This document shows positions 35,403-44,381 of a stretch of 64,000 nucleotides of DNA, piece after piece. Source of the DNA: Oceanospirillum sp047518265 (GTDB taxonomy: Bacteria; Pseudomonadota; Gammaproteobacteria; Pseudomonadales; Halomonadaceae); contig JAKZRG010000053.1 in NCBI GenBank assembly GCA_047518265.1, forward strand, positions 1 to 64,000, given 5' to 3'. The position numbers and the translations under genes are program-made. Each line of letters begins with the position of its first letter. Within the stretch, counting starts at the first letter, position 1. The notes under the pieces are model-generated. The model searched no databases. It was not told where the DNA came from and saw only the letters and a list, made by a program, of their open reading frames with translations.

Positions 35403-36089
35403 TTAGGGCAATTCAAATAACAGTGCATCCACGCTATCGACAATATCCAGAGTCAATAGCGATTCATTCGTAATCGTCGCACCATCCCCCGCTGACATAG
35501 CAGTACCATTAACGTCCAACTCACCTTGAGCAATGTGTAAATAATAGTTTTTACCAAAGACCGTTTCAAAACGAGTACTTTGCTGATCAAAATTCAGTTT
35601 GTATAAACTAGCATCCTGATTAATCGGCAACGAATCTTCGCGCCCATCAGCAGATGCGACAAGAGTGATACCATTGCTATTCACAAAGCTCTTCTCTTGA
35701 TAGCTTGGCTTGATCCCGCTGACATTGGGCTGAATCCAAATCTGCAGAAAGTTCAAATCATCTGTTTGAGAAGGATTATATTCACTGTGACGAATACCCG
35801 TACCCGCACTTATCACTTGGATATCACCGGCTTTTAATACCGTATGAAAGCCCATGGTATCTTTGTGTTCGATACTACCTGACAACACATAACTGATAAT
35901 TTCCATATCTCTATGCGGGTGGGTATCGAAACCCATGCCTGCTTTCACCCAGTCGTCGTTAATCACTCGAAGAGCCGAAATGCCCATATGACGGGGATCG
36001 TAATAATTGGCAAAAGAAAACGTATGCCGGCTGTCTAACCAGCCAAAGTTTGCGTGACCTCGGTCACCAGAGCGACGCAATGTAATCAT
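35403..36089 (-). CDS. Pirin-family protein (YhaK-like)
   Basis: The 228-residue bicupin has the pirin metal site H57, H59, H101 and E103 (THPHRDME and GTGIRHSEYNP). Family members bind iron, and some have quercetinase activity or act as redox-sensing cofactors. It lies 139 bp downstream of doxX on the same strand, beside a divergent LysR regulator. This pirin-DoxX-LysR grouping suggests a redox or electrophile response. Confidence 0.92.
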   Translation of the reverse strand: MITLRRSGDRGHANFGWLDSRHTFSFANYYDPRHMGISALRVINDDWVKAGMGFDTHPHRDMEIISYVLSGSIEHKDTMGFHTVLKAGDIQVISAGTGIRHSEYNPSQTDDLNFLQIWIQPNVSGIKPSYQEKSFVNSNGITLVASADGREDSLPINQDASLYKLNFDQQSTRFETVFGKNYYLHIAQGELDVNGTAMSAGDGATITNESLLTLDIVDSVDALLFELP

Positions 36090-36228
36090 AAAAACTCCTT
36101 ACCTGAGAGGCAGCGGTTATTACTTTCACTGCCGTCCCAGACAAACTTAAATATTTTTCACACATAGCGAGATACTTATTTCGCTGCTGAGTTACCTTGA
36201 TGAAGATCTAGAAGTGAATCTCTAAAGG

Positions 36229-36720
36229 TTAAGCATTCGCCTGATGACCAGTAGGCAAAGTGCCTGCTGAGCGACTTCTCCATTTTTTTGCCATAACCTG
36301 ATCCAAGGAAACCGCACCACCGCCGCTAAATACCAAAGCCACAGAAATAGTGAGCAGAGCCAAGCCAAACTCATAACCGTTATTACTCATAAACAGGCCA
36401 TTACTGATATGAACGGTAAAGATCGCTACTAGCATGGTAAAAGCCAGTACAGCCGCTGCTGGCCGTACTAACAACCCCAGCAACAACGCCAGACCACCAA
36501 AGAACTCGGCACTGCCTGCCCCCAGTGCCATCAGGTAACCCGGTTCTAGACCAATTGATGCCATCCACTGTCCAGTACCTTCTAGGCCGTAGCCGCCAAA
36601 AGAACCAAATAGTTTCTGGGCCCCGTGAGCCATAAAGATGATTCCGGTTGGGATTCTCAACGCTAGGGATGCAAAGTTATTATCAGTTGCTACAATTTTT
36701 TTGATCAGTGTATTATTCAT
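36229..36720 (-). CDS. DoxX-family membrane protein
   Basis: The 163-residue protein has four helices, with the motif RIPTGIIFMAHGAQKLFGSFGG and the GSAEFFGGLALLLG segment of DoxX/YphA proteins. ATG 36720 has an AGGAT Shine-Dalgarno; the longer TTG frame from 36786 would run into the LysR operator. It is divergent from the lysR gene, so it is probably controlled by it. Confidence 0.9.
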   Translation of the reverse strand: MNNTLIKKIVATDNNFASLALRIPTGIIFMAHGAQKLFGSFGGYGLEGTGQWMASIGLEPGYLMALGAGSAEFFGGLALLLGLLVRPAAAVLAFTMLVAIFTVHISNGLFMSNNGYEFGLALLTISVALVFSGGGAVSLDQVMAKKWRSRSAGTLPTGHQANA

Positions 36721-36800
36721 GGTGATAATCCTATTAAAATCAGTATCTCTGATTGATACCGCCACTATAAATAAAAGACTGAGCAAAAAATAACGGAGAG

Positions 36801-36821
36801 TTTTGATCTAATAGATCAAAA
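36801..36821. promoter_or_regulatory. LysR operator palindrome
   Basis: TTTTGATCTA and TAGATCAAAA are perfect inverted arms around one A, 10 bp before the lysR start and in the divergent doxX-lysR promoter region. The size and dyad symmetry fit a LysR-type recognition site. Confidence 0.7.
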
Positions 36822-36831
36822 TATTTGAACA

Positions 36832-37755
36832 ATGATTTCCCCTATCACTTTGGACGCTTTACGCATACTCGATGCCATCGACCGCCGAGGTAGCTTTGCC
36901 GCAGCCGCTGATGAGCTGTTTCGAGTTCCCTCCGCACTTTCTTATAGCATGAACAAGCTAGAGTCAGATCTCGGCGTCACTCTTTTTGATCGCAGCAAAC
37001 GTAAGTCAGAAATCACACCTGCCGGGCGTCTGATTTTGGAACAGGGGCGGCATATTTTGATCGCCACCGAGGAGCTGACGGCATTAGCTAAAGCCGCCGA
37101 ATCCGGTTGGGAGGTGGAGCTGAGAATCTGCGTGGATAACGTTGTTAACTGTGACCCCGTCTACGAGCTGATTGAAGTCTTTCAACAGGTGCAACCTAAA
37201 ACCCAGATCCGCCTGACTGAGGAAGTTTTGGCAGGTACCTGGGACGCACTTAATGCAGGCCGATGCGATCTTATTATCGGAGCTGCTGGAGAGCCCCCCA
37301 CTCAGAGCTTTAGCATACATCACCTAGGACAGGTTGAGTTCGATTTTGTTGTTGCGACAGACCACCCTTTGACTCAGGAAGTCCAGCCTATTCCAATGAG
37401 TAAAATACGCCACTATCCAACGCTGGTTATTGGTGACAGTTCTAGAGATCTACCAGGCCTGAGCGTCGGCCTATTGGATGGACGATCTAGGATAATTTTG
37501 CCCAATGCTGAACATAAACTAACCGCTCTGATAAAAGGGCTCGGTGTAGGTTATCTACCCAGACACCGTATTCAAAACGCCCTGACCCAAGGTCAACTGA
37601 AAGCGCTTGAATTGGAGGATATTCGAGCACCTCAATCGCTATGCGTTGCCTGGAAAAACACCAATACGGGTAAGGCCTTAAAGTGGTTTGTGCAAGAACT
37701 GAAACAGATGGGGTTTGATGAGTACAAAGGCTTAACCTTCAAAGCAAAAAAGTGA
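36832..37755 (+). CDS. LysR-family transcriptional regulator
   Basis: The 307-residue protein has an N-terminal HTH (about 5-64; RRGSFAAAADELFRVPSALSYSMNKLE) and a substrate-binding domain. It is divergent from doxX and pirin, with a perfect palindrome between. It probably regulates doxX-pirin and itself. The effector is unknown. Confidence 0.93.
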   Translation: MISPITLDALRILDAIDRRGSFAAAADELFRVPSALSYSMNKLESDLGVTLFDRSKRKSEITPAGRLILEQGRHILIATEELTALAKAAESGWEVELRICVDNVVNCDPVYELIEVFQQVQPKTQIRLTEEVLAGTWDALNAGRCDLIIGAAGEPPTQSFSIHHLGQVEFDFVVATDHPLTQEVQPIPMSKIRHYPTLVIGDSSRDLPGLSVGLLDGRSRIILPNAEHKLTALIKGLGVGYLPRHRIQNALTQGQLKALELEDIRAPQSLCVAWKNTNTGKALKWFVQELKQMGFDEYKGLTFKAKK

Positions 37756-37810
37756 TATTTCCCTTGTACTCAAGTAACAAACGCAATCCTATTATGGTTA
37801 CGCAAGGCTC

Positions 37811-39457
37811 TCACATATTAGGATAATTTGGCCCGCCGCCGCCTTCTGGAGTGACCCAAGTAATATTTTGGGCAGGGTCTTTAATATCACAGGTTTTACA
37901 GTGCAGACAGTTCTGACCATTAATCTGGAAACGTGTGCCTTCATCATCCTCAACCACTTCATATACCCCTGCTGGACAGTAACGCTGAGCCGGTTCTGCA
38001 TAGAGAGGTAGGTTCTCTGCAATAGGCAGGTCAGCATTTTTCAGGGTTAAATGACAGGGCTGATCTTCCTCATGGTTGGTATTGGATAAAAATACCGAAG
38101 AAAGCTTATCAAAGCTGATCTTGCCATCCGGTTTTGGATAATCGATAGGCTTGCAATCTTTCGCTTCTTTTAACTGCACATAATCCACATGATTGTCACG
38201 CAGGGTTACGGGCATTTTTCCACCCAGTAGGTTCTGGTCGATAAAGTTAAACGCACCGCCCAAAATAGGGCCAAATTTATGCATGGCCGGGCCAAAGTTA
38301 CGACTGCTATGCAGCTCTTCATTCAGCCAAGATGCTTTAAAAGACTCAGGGAAATCCGTTAGCTCTTTACCGCCTTCACAACCGCCATTGATGGCTTCAA
38401 AGACACTTTCTGCCGCCAGCATGCCGGACTTCATAGCTGTATGGGTACCTTTAATCTTGGCAAAGTTTAACGTACCGGCATTACAACCGATCAGCAGACC
38501 ACCCGGAAAGGTCATTTTAGGCAAGGCATTAAAACCACCTTTTGCAATGGCTCGGGCGCCATAAGAGATACGCTTACCGCCTTCTAGATACTGCTTCAGT
38601 ACAGGATGATGTTTTAAACGTTGGAACTCATCAAATGGGCTTAAGTAAGGGTTGCCGTAGTTAAGATCAATAATCAGACCCACAACCACCTGATTGTTCT
38701 CGGTGTGATATAGGAAAAAGCCACCACTGGTGTCTTTTTCCAGCGGCCAACCAGAGCCATGCACGACTAAACCCGCTTCATGTTTACTCGGATCAATATC
38801 CCACAGTTCTTTAATACCTAAGCCATAGTGCTGGGCATCAGACTCGGCGTCTAGGCCAAACCTGGCGCACAGTTCCTTGCCTAGATGCCCACGGCAACCT
38901 TCGGAAAACAGCGTATATTTTGCATGCAGCTCCATGCCTTCCATATAACTGTCTTTCTGTTCACCTGCTTCACTGACACCCATATCACCGGTGGCAATAC
39001 CCTTTACCGAGCCGTTTTCATGGTAAAGAATCTCAGCTGCGGCAAAGCCCGGAAAGATCTCAACGCCTAACTGTTCTGCTTGCTCTGCCAACCAACGACA
39101 GAGGTTACCCAGGCTCGCGATATAGTTGCCCTCATTATGCATGGTTTTAGGCACGGCAAAATTAGGCAGCTTTTGTGCTTTTTCGTCGCTTTTCAGTAAA
39201 AAGAGTTGATCCTCTGTCACTGGTGTATTTAGCGGGGCACCCTGCTCTTTCCAGTCAGGGAAAAGCTCATCTAATGCACGAGGTTCGACGATGGCACCGG
39301 ATAAAATATGCGCACCCACTTCGGAACCTTTTTCTACCACACACACCGTGAGTTCTTGTTCGGCGGCTTGGGCCTGTTGCATCAAACGACATGCTGCCGA
39401 CAGACCGGAAGGCCCTGCACCAACAATAACAACATCAAATTCCATCGCTTCGCGCAT
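37811..39457 (-). CDS. Electron transfer flavoprotein-ubiquinone oxidoreductase
   Basis: The 548-residue protein has an FAD site near the N-terminus (VVIVGAGPSGLSAA), ETF-QO core motifs (GAHILSGAIVEPRALDELFP) and a C-terminal 4Fe-4S cluster (CPAGVYE, then NCLHCKTCDIKDP). It passes electrons from acyl-CoA dehydrogenases through ETF to quinone at the inner membrane. ATG 39457 has GAGGAG upstream; the longer TTG reading from 39580 crosses a terminator hairpin. It is on the same strand as the thiolase-MaoC-SDR genes but separated by that terminator, so it is its own unit. Confidence 0.95.
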   Translation of the reverse strand: MREAMEFDVVIVGAGPSGLSAACRLMQQAQAAEQELTVCVVEKGSEVGAHILSGAIVEPRALDELFPDWKEQGAPLNTPVTEDQLFLLKSDEKAQKLPNFAVPKTMHNEGNYIASLGNLCRWLAEQAEQLGVEIFPGFAAAEILYHENGSVKGIATGDMGVSEAGEQKDSYMEGMELHAKYTLFSEGCRGHLGKELCARFGLDAESDAQHYGLGIKELWDIDPSKHEAGLVVHGSGWPLEKDTSGGFFLYHTENNQVVVGLIIDLNYGNPYLSPFDEFQRLKHHPVLKQYLEGGKRISYGARAIAKGGFNALPKMTFPGGLLIGCNAGTLNFAKIKGTHTAMKSGMLAAESVFEAINGGCEGGKELTDFPESFKASWLNEELHSSRNFGPAMHKFGPILGGAFNFIDQNLLGGKMPVTLRDNHVDYVQLKEAKDCKPIDYPKPDGKISFDKLSSVFLSNTNHEEDQPCHLTLKNADLPIAENLPLYAEPAQRYCPAGVYEVVEDDEGTRFQINGQNCLHCKTCDIKDPAQNITWVTPEGGGGPNYPNM

Positions 39458-39530
39458 ACTTAACTCCTCTCTTAGCTCGTATTTGGCTGGCCCTATGTTA
39501 AAGGCTCTTGTTATAAAGCTATTTATATAG

Positions 39531-39579
39531 AAAAAATGGCCATAACTATTAGCAGCAAAGTCGCTATTCGTTATGGCCA
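39531..39579 (-). terminator. Terminator after the SDR-MaoC-thiolase operon
   Basis: On the minus strand TGGCCATAAC pairs with GTTATGGCCA, with further inner pairing, followed by six T's. It lies 32 bp after the thiolase stop. Confidence 0.85.
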
Positions 39580-39611
39580 AGGCATCAAACGGTTAAATTA
39601 AAAATGTGTGT

Positions 39612-40814
39612 TTAGCACACTTCAAATAGACCCGCTGCACCCATGCCACCACCGATACACATGGCAACCACAACGTATTTCACACCACGACGTTTACCTT
39701 CCAGTAATGCATGACCCACCATACGAGCACCGGACATACCAAATGGGTGACCAATGGAGATAGCACCACCGTTCACATTCAGCTTGTCATTAGGAATACC
39801 TAAAGCATCACAACAATGCAGAACCTGGCTGGCAAAGGCTTCGTTAATTTCCCACAAGCCAATATCGCTTACGGTCAAATTAAAACGTTCCAACAGCTTT
39901 GGAATAGCATATACGGGGCCAATCCCCATCTCTTCTGGCGCGCAACCTGCAACTGCGATACCACGATAAACACCTAAAGGCGCGATACCACGACGATCCG
40001 CTTCTTCACGGCTCATCACCAGAGTAGCTGCGGCACCATCGGAGAACTGAGAGGCATTACCTGCCGTCACATGCTCGCCTTGCTCTACCCATTGACCATC
40101 TTTCCAAACCGGCTTTAGACTGGACAGACTTTCCAGAGTGGTTTGCGGACGGTTACATTCGTCTTTTGCCGCAACCACTTCTTTATGACCTGCGGGTTTA
40201 CGATCTTCATCAAATACCAGTTGCTGTGCCGTTAAAGGCACAATCTCATCATCAAACAGACCGGCTTCTTGTGCGGCAGCGGTACGTTGCTGACTCTGTA
40301 GAGAGTACTCATCCTGTGCTGCGCGGCTAACACCATAACGATTGGCCACCAGTTCAGCGGTTTCAATCATCGGAATATAAGCCGAAGGCATGGCTGCTTT
40401 AGCCGCTTCTGATTGTGCACGGTAGGTATTTTTGTGCTTGGTTTGGGTCAGAGACAGAGACTCCACACCACCGGCAATGGCGACCTTCATCTCACCGGCA
40501 ATAATATTTTTGGCTGCCACACCAATGGTCATCAGGCCAGAAGCACACATACGATCCAGCGCCATACCCGGTACTGTGTCTGGCAGACCACCGGTATAAG
40601 CACACAGACGGCCTATGTTATAGGCCTGAGTCCCCTGCTGAACGGCAGCCCCCATGATCACATCTTCAACGGCTTCAGGTTCGATACCGGCACGTTCAAC
40701 TACCGCACGTACCACATGACCGCCTAATACCGGTGCTTCCGTATCATTAAAAGAACCACGGAAAGATTTTGTTAGCGCTGTACGGGCGGTAGAAACGATT
40801 ACTGCTTCAGTCAT
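39612..40814 (-). CDS. Acetyl-CoA C-acyltransferase (thiolase)
   Basis: The 400-residue thiolase has acyl-accepting Cys90 (DRMCASG), a NEAFASQ motif, His in GGAISIGHPFGMSG and the C-terminal Cys in VAMCIGGGMGAAG. It catalyses the last step of a beta-oxidation round. It is third in a minus-strand operon after SDR and MaoC genes, which supply the preceding dehydrogenation and hydration. Chain-length preference cannot be told. Confidence 0.93.
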   Translation of the reverse strand: MTEAVIVSTARTALTKSFRGSFNDTEAPVLGGHVVRAVVERAGIEPEAVEDVIMGAAVQQGTQAYNIGRLCAYTGGLPDTVPGMALDRMCASGLMTIGVAAKNIIAGEMKVAIAGGVESLSLTQTKHKNTYRAQSEAAKAAMPSAYIPMIETAELVANRYGVSRAAQDEYSLQSQQRTAAAQEAGLFDDEIVPLTAQQLVFDEDRKPAGHKEVVAAKDECNRPQTTLESLSSLKPVWKDGQWVEQGEHVTAGNASQFSDGAAATLVMSREEADRRGIAPLGVYRGIAVAGCAPEEMGIGPVYAIPKLLERFNLTVSDIGLWEINEAFASQVLHCCDALGIPNDKLNVNGGAISIGHPFGMSGARMVGHALLEGKRRGVKYVVVAMCIGGGMGAAGLFEVC

Positions 40815-40901
40815 TTTATTACTCTCAATCGGTCGGGATTCAGCTCACGGCTAAACCCCTATATTTAGGGTCTGTATCAGAATCAATGGTCGGTGTCAGG
40901 A

Positions 40902-41378
40902 TCAATTAAAGGTGTATCGGCTGATGGTATCGATGACACAGCCCGGGCGGTCACTGCCCTCAATTTCAACACTGACACGAATCGTTGCCTGAATAGATTG
41001 CTTAACCTGTTCAGTACGGATAATTTCACCTCGACCGCGAATACGGCTACCCACAGGAACTGGCGAGGGGAAACGCACCTTGTCACAACCGTAGTTCACA
41101 CCCATTTTCAGGTTCTGCACATCGATCAGCTGAGGTAAAAACAGATTCACCAGTGACAGGGTCAGATAGCCATGGGCGATACAGCCGCCAAAAGGACCTT
41201 CTGCGGCACGCTCTGGATCAACGTGAATCCACTGATGATCACCGGTAGCATCGGCAAACTGGTTTACACGCTCCTGATCAATGGTCAGCCACTGGGTTGT
41301 GCCTAAATCAGTACCTTCTGCAGCCAACAGAGTTTCAGCTGTAGCAAACTGTTTATTAGCGAGTACTTGTTCTTTCAT
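40902..41378 (-). CDS. MaoC-family enoyl-CoA hydratase
   Basis: The protein has a single hot-dog domain with the hydratase motif DATGDHQWIHVDPERA, in which the Asp and His are catalytic in this family, and FGGCIAHGYLTLSL. ATG 41378 is preferred for its length (158 residues) and GAGGA upstream. ATG 41405 would overlap the SDR stop and has no Shine-Dalgarno, but cannot be excluded. With the adjacent SDR it supplies the (R)-specific hydration and dehydrogenation route used by MFE-2-type beta-oxidation. Confidence 0.88.
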   Translation of the reverse strand: MKEQVLANKQFATAETLLAAEGTDLGTTQWLTIDQERVNQFADATGDHQWIHVDPERAAEGPFGGCIAHGYLTLSLVNLFLPQLIDVQNLKMGVNYGCDKVRFPSPVPVGSRIRGRGEIIRTEQVKQSIQATIRVSVEIEGSDRPGCVIDTISRYTFN

Positions 41379-41397
41379 TGCTTTTAAGTCCTCTGGT

Positions 41398-42183
41398 CTA
41401 AGCATGCTGGGAACTAACTGAAACTACTTCGCCGGCCATATAAGAGGCGTAGTCACTGGCTAGGAACATCATCACATTAGCCACTTCCCATACTTCAGCG
41501 GCACGACCAAAAGCTTCACGACTGGCCAGTTGTGCCAGCAGCTCTTCGCTAGAGGCTTTTTTCAGGAAATCATGTAGCGCAATAGAAGGGGATACGGCAT
41601 TAATACGCACGCCGTGTTCGGCTGCTTCCAGTGCAGAACAACGAGTCAGCGCCATCACTCCGGCTTTAGCTGCAGCATAGTGCGCTTGTTCTTTCTGCGC
41701 GCGCCAGCCTAGTACAGAGGCATTATTTACAATGGCACCACGACCGCGCTTTTGCATATGCGGCAACATGGCACGGGTCATACGGAAAGTACCCGTCAGA
41801 GTGATATCTAATACGCGATGCCACTCTTCATCACCCATATCAACCACTTTATTCTGGCCACCTAGACCGGCGTTGTTAATTAATACATCAACACCATCTA
41901 ACTTGTCTTCGGCTTCAGTAATCAACGTCTGTACATCTTCTTCAGAGGTGACATTACACAGTTGGCCGTAGATCTCATCCAAACCGGTTTCTGTTTTCAA
42001 CTTGGCAACAGCTTCTTCCAGACGACGCGGGTGAATATCTGAAATCATCAGAGCACGACAGCCCTCTTCTGCTGCACGACGGGCAGCAGAAAAACCAATG
42101 CCTGCACCCGCAGCCGCAGTAATCAGGACAGACTTATCTTTTAGTAATCCGTGTCCGTTCACATACTCAGGAACCTGTGTCAT
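41398..42183 (-). CDS. Short-chain dehydrogenase/reductase
   Basis: The 261-residue SDR has the nucleotide motif TAAAGAGIG (about 22-30), NNAG, and the catalytic Ser-Tyr-Lys in NNASVLGWRAQKEQAHYAAAK. ATG 42183 has GAGGAG five bases upstream; GTG 42189 overlaps that. It probably oxidises a 3-hydroxyacyl-CoA before the thiolase step. The relatives I recall occur in steroid- and ring-degradation clusters, but that is not decisive. It is first in the operon. Confidence 0.9.
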   Translation of the reverse strand: MTQVPEYVNGHGLLKDKSVLITAAAGAGIGFSAARRAAEEGCRALMISDIHPRRLEEAVAKLKTETGLDEIYGQLCNVTSEEDVQTLITEAEDKLDGVDVLINNAGLGGQNKVVDMGDEEWHRVLDITLTGTFRMTRAMLPHMQKRGRGAIVNNASVLGWRAQKEQAHYAAAKAGVMALTRCSALEAAEHGVRINAVSPSIALHDFLKKASSEELLAQLASREAFGRAAEVWEVANVMMFLASDYASYMAGEVVSVSSQHA

Positions 42184-42189
42184 ATTCAC

Positions 42190-42618
42190 TCCTCGTGCTT
42201 CTTAAGACGGTATTCCAGCCTCTTCAATCTCAATATCTTTTTACAAGATTATTCTGGATTTAAGATGGCCTAGCTTAGGAAACATTACGCCTTTCTCCCG
42301 CTCCAGTTTCATCGTCAATGCGGACTAGTATTTTTTAACCAAGTCCATGCCGAGTAAGATCACAAAAGTTCCCGCAAATACCTCACCGTAAAATCAAATT
42401 CGAGGACTAGTCCCAACAGACGTATACAGACGCGTGCAGAAAAAAAACAATGGGGGGCAGATAAAGCTAAAAATAAACCCGGCATGGTGCTCTCTCTTAA
42501 TTTAAGAGCGTGTAAAAGCCAAACCTATAACGGCCAAATCCGCTTGATCATTTTCTAATCCGGCGTGTTTGTTTTGATGGTTTGTAGAAAGAGCACCGAC
42601 CAGACCAGGAGATTTAAG
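42190..42618. promoter_or_regulatory. Divergent promoter region between the SDR operon and the DUF1329 gene
   Basis: This 429-bp non-coding region contains GGACTAGT twice, at 42322-42329 and inside the 10-bp palindrome GGACTAGTCC at 42403-42412. The repeated octamer may be a shared activator site. I see no other gene. Confidence 0.45.
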
Positions 42619-44004
42619 ATGAAGAGAAGTCATCTGTTTACCCCTTTAATGACTGCACTGCTACTTGGCAATAGTGTGCAAGCCTTGGCAAAAGCCTCTC
42701 CTGAACAGGAGGCCAAGCTAGGCAATGAACTGACCTGTGTCGGTGCTGTTGCGGCAGGCAACGCAGCCGGAACAATTCCAGCCTATTCCGGTAAATGGCT
42801 GGGTACACCAGAAGGGGTTAGCTACACACCTAATGTGGGCCAGCATCCAGTGGATCCTTACCCGGAAGACAAAGCTTTATTTGTGATCAATAGCCAAAAC
42901 TGGCAGCAATACTCGGAGCAGTTGACCATAGGTCAACAGGCTATGTTCAAGCGCTACCCCAAGACCTTCACTATGCCGGTCTATCAGGGGCGACGTGACT
43001 TTCGCTACCCGGACGAAGTCTGTGATGTGGCAAAGAAAAATGCCAAAGAAGCTGAACTGATTGATGACGGTATGGGCTTTAGCGGTTACAAAGGCGCGAT
43101 TCCTTTTCCGATTCCAGATGCCGATCAACCACTGCAAGTGCTTCAAAACCATAACTTCCCATACCGAGCTTACACCTATCACACCGTACGAGATATCGCC
43201 GATGTAAATTCCAAAGGTAGTATTAGTTGGGGACGTCAAAATAACAAAGGCTTCAACGTGACTAACCATCCGGATGAGATGGGTAAACCTATGGAAGGGG
43301 TTATGGCCTACAGCCTGACGGCCACTGAGCTACCGGCACGTACCAAGGGCTCTGCTACAGTAACCTCTGAACCCGTTAACTTTGCTCGTGGTAACCGTCT
43401 GGCCTGGAACTACAACCCAGGCACTCGCCGAGTTCGTCAATTACCAGAGTACGGTTTTGATACACCATTAACCGGGACTGCAGGTAAGCTAACCATCGAC
43501 TCAGATCGCCTGATGAACGGTTCTCCAGAACGTTATGACTGGGTTCTTGCGGGCAAAAAAGAGATCTTTATTCCAGCCAACACTTATCGCGTACACAGCT
43601 CTGATGTGAAATACGATGACCTGCTGCAAATCGGCCATGCCAAACCGGATTACATGCGTTATGAACTGCGTCGTGTATGGGTTCTGGAAGCCAATCTGAA
43701 AGACGGTTATCGCCACCGTTATGGCAAACGTACCATGTATATCGATGAAGATACCTGGCATGGCGTTATTGCCGATTATTACGATACTCGTGGCACCTTG
43801 GTTCAGCATGCCTTTATTAACTATTTTTACGCCTTTGATATGAACGCATGGCAGGCGGGCACCAGCTTTTACCATGACCTGACTTCTGGCGGCTACGTCG
43901 GTTACAACCTATTCCAGGAGCGTGAGAAAGGTCCGGTGGTTAACGAAGGGCAGTTCACCAAGGACAACTTCTCGCCTGCAGCACTGCGTAGATTAAGCCA
44001 CTAA
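42619..44004 (+). CDS. DUF1329 secreted/outer-membrane protein
   Basis: The 461-residue protein has a signal peptide (about 1-25), followed by EAKLGNELTCVGAVAAGN. The body has typical DUF1329 motifs (NPGTRRVRQLPEYGFDTP, MYIDEDTWH, YDTRGTLVQHAFINY). The family is related to LolA/LolB-fold outer-membrane lipoprotein-sorting proteins and often lies near genes for hydrophobic-substrate or alcohol catabolism. ATG 42619 has AGGAG seven bases upstream; the longer GTG reading has no support. It is divergent from the beta-oxidation operon. Confidence 0.9.
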   Translation: MKRSHLFTPLMTALLLGNSVQALAKASPEQEAKLGNELTCVGAVAAGNAAGTIPAYSGKWLGTPEGVSYTPNVGQHPVDPYPEDKALFVINSQNWQQYSEQLTIGQQAMFKRYPKTFTMPVYQGRRDFRYPDEVCDVAKKNAKEAELIDDGMGFSGYKGAIPFPIPDADQPLQVLQNHNFPYRAYTYHTVRDIADVNSKGSISWGRQNNKGFNVTNHPDEMGKPMEGVMAYSLTATELPARTKGSATVTSEPVNFARGNRLAWNYNPGTRRVRQLPEYGFDTPLTGTAGKLTIDSDRLMNGSPERYDWVLAGKKEIFIPANTYRVHSSDVKYDDLLQIGHAKPDYMRYELRRVWVLEANLKDGYRHRYGKRTMYIDEDTWHGVIADYYDTRGTLVQHAFINYFYAFDMNAWQAGTSFYHDLTSGGYVGYNLFQEREKGPVVNEGQFTKDNFSPAALRRLSH

Positions 44005-44041
44005 GTCAGAGATAGAAACGTAATAAAACCGAGCATAGGTT

Positions 44042-44077
44042 GGTTAATAGCGAGAGTTTCGGCGAGTGCTATTAACC
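44042..44077. repeat. Inverted repeat downstream of the DUF1329 gene
   Basis: GGTTAATAGC and GCTATTAACC are perfect 10-bp arms around 16 bases, just before the terminator at 44085. The two hairpins may act together to end or protect the transcript. Confidence 0.55.
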
Positions 44078-44084
44078 CTTTATA

Positions 44085-44111
44085 CCGGCTTCCCCTGAAG
44101 CCGGTTTTTTT
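44085..44111 (+). terminator. Terminator after the DUF1329 gene
   Basis: CCGGCTTC and GAAGCCGG form an 8-bp stem around CCCT, followed by seven T's. Confidence 0.9.
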
Positions 44112-44381
44112 GCTCAACACCTCACCCATCAACATTAAAGATAGCTCACTAATCCCTCGTATCTGACCGTCTATACCGGATGCTCCCCCCAAAAAAATAT
44201 ATCACTGTGAATAAGATCAGATGCTAACCAAGGTCTTATTTACCTCAATATTTTTCTGTCATATAGGCAGTTCGGACCATGAGACCTATCTCAATCCCTG
44301 TTCATATAGAGAGTCATCCAAGCAATTAAAGCTCAAGACAAGTTAAGACTCTATAACAACAGCAAAAGAGGTGGTCGGCTC

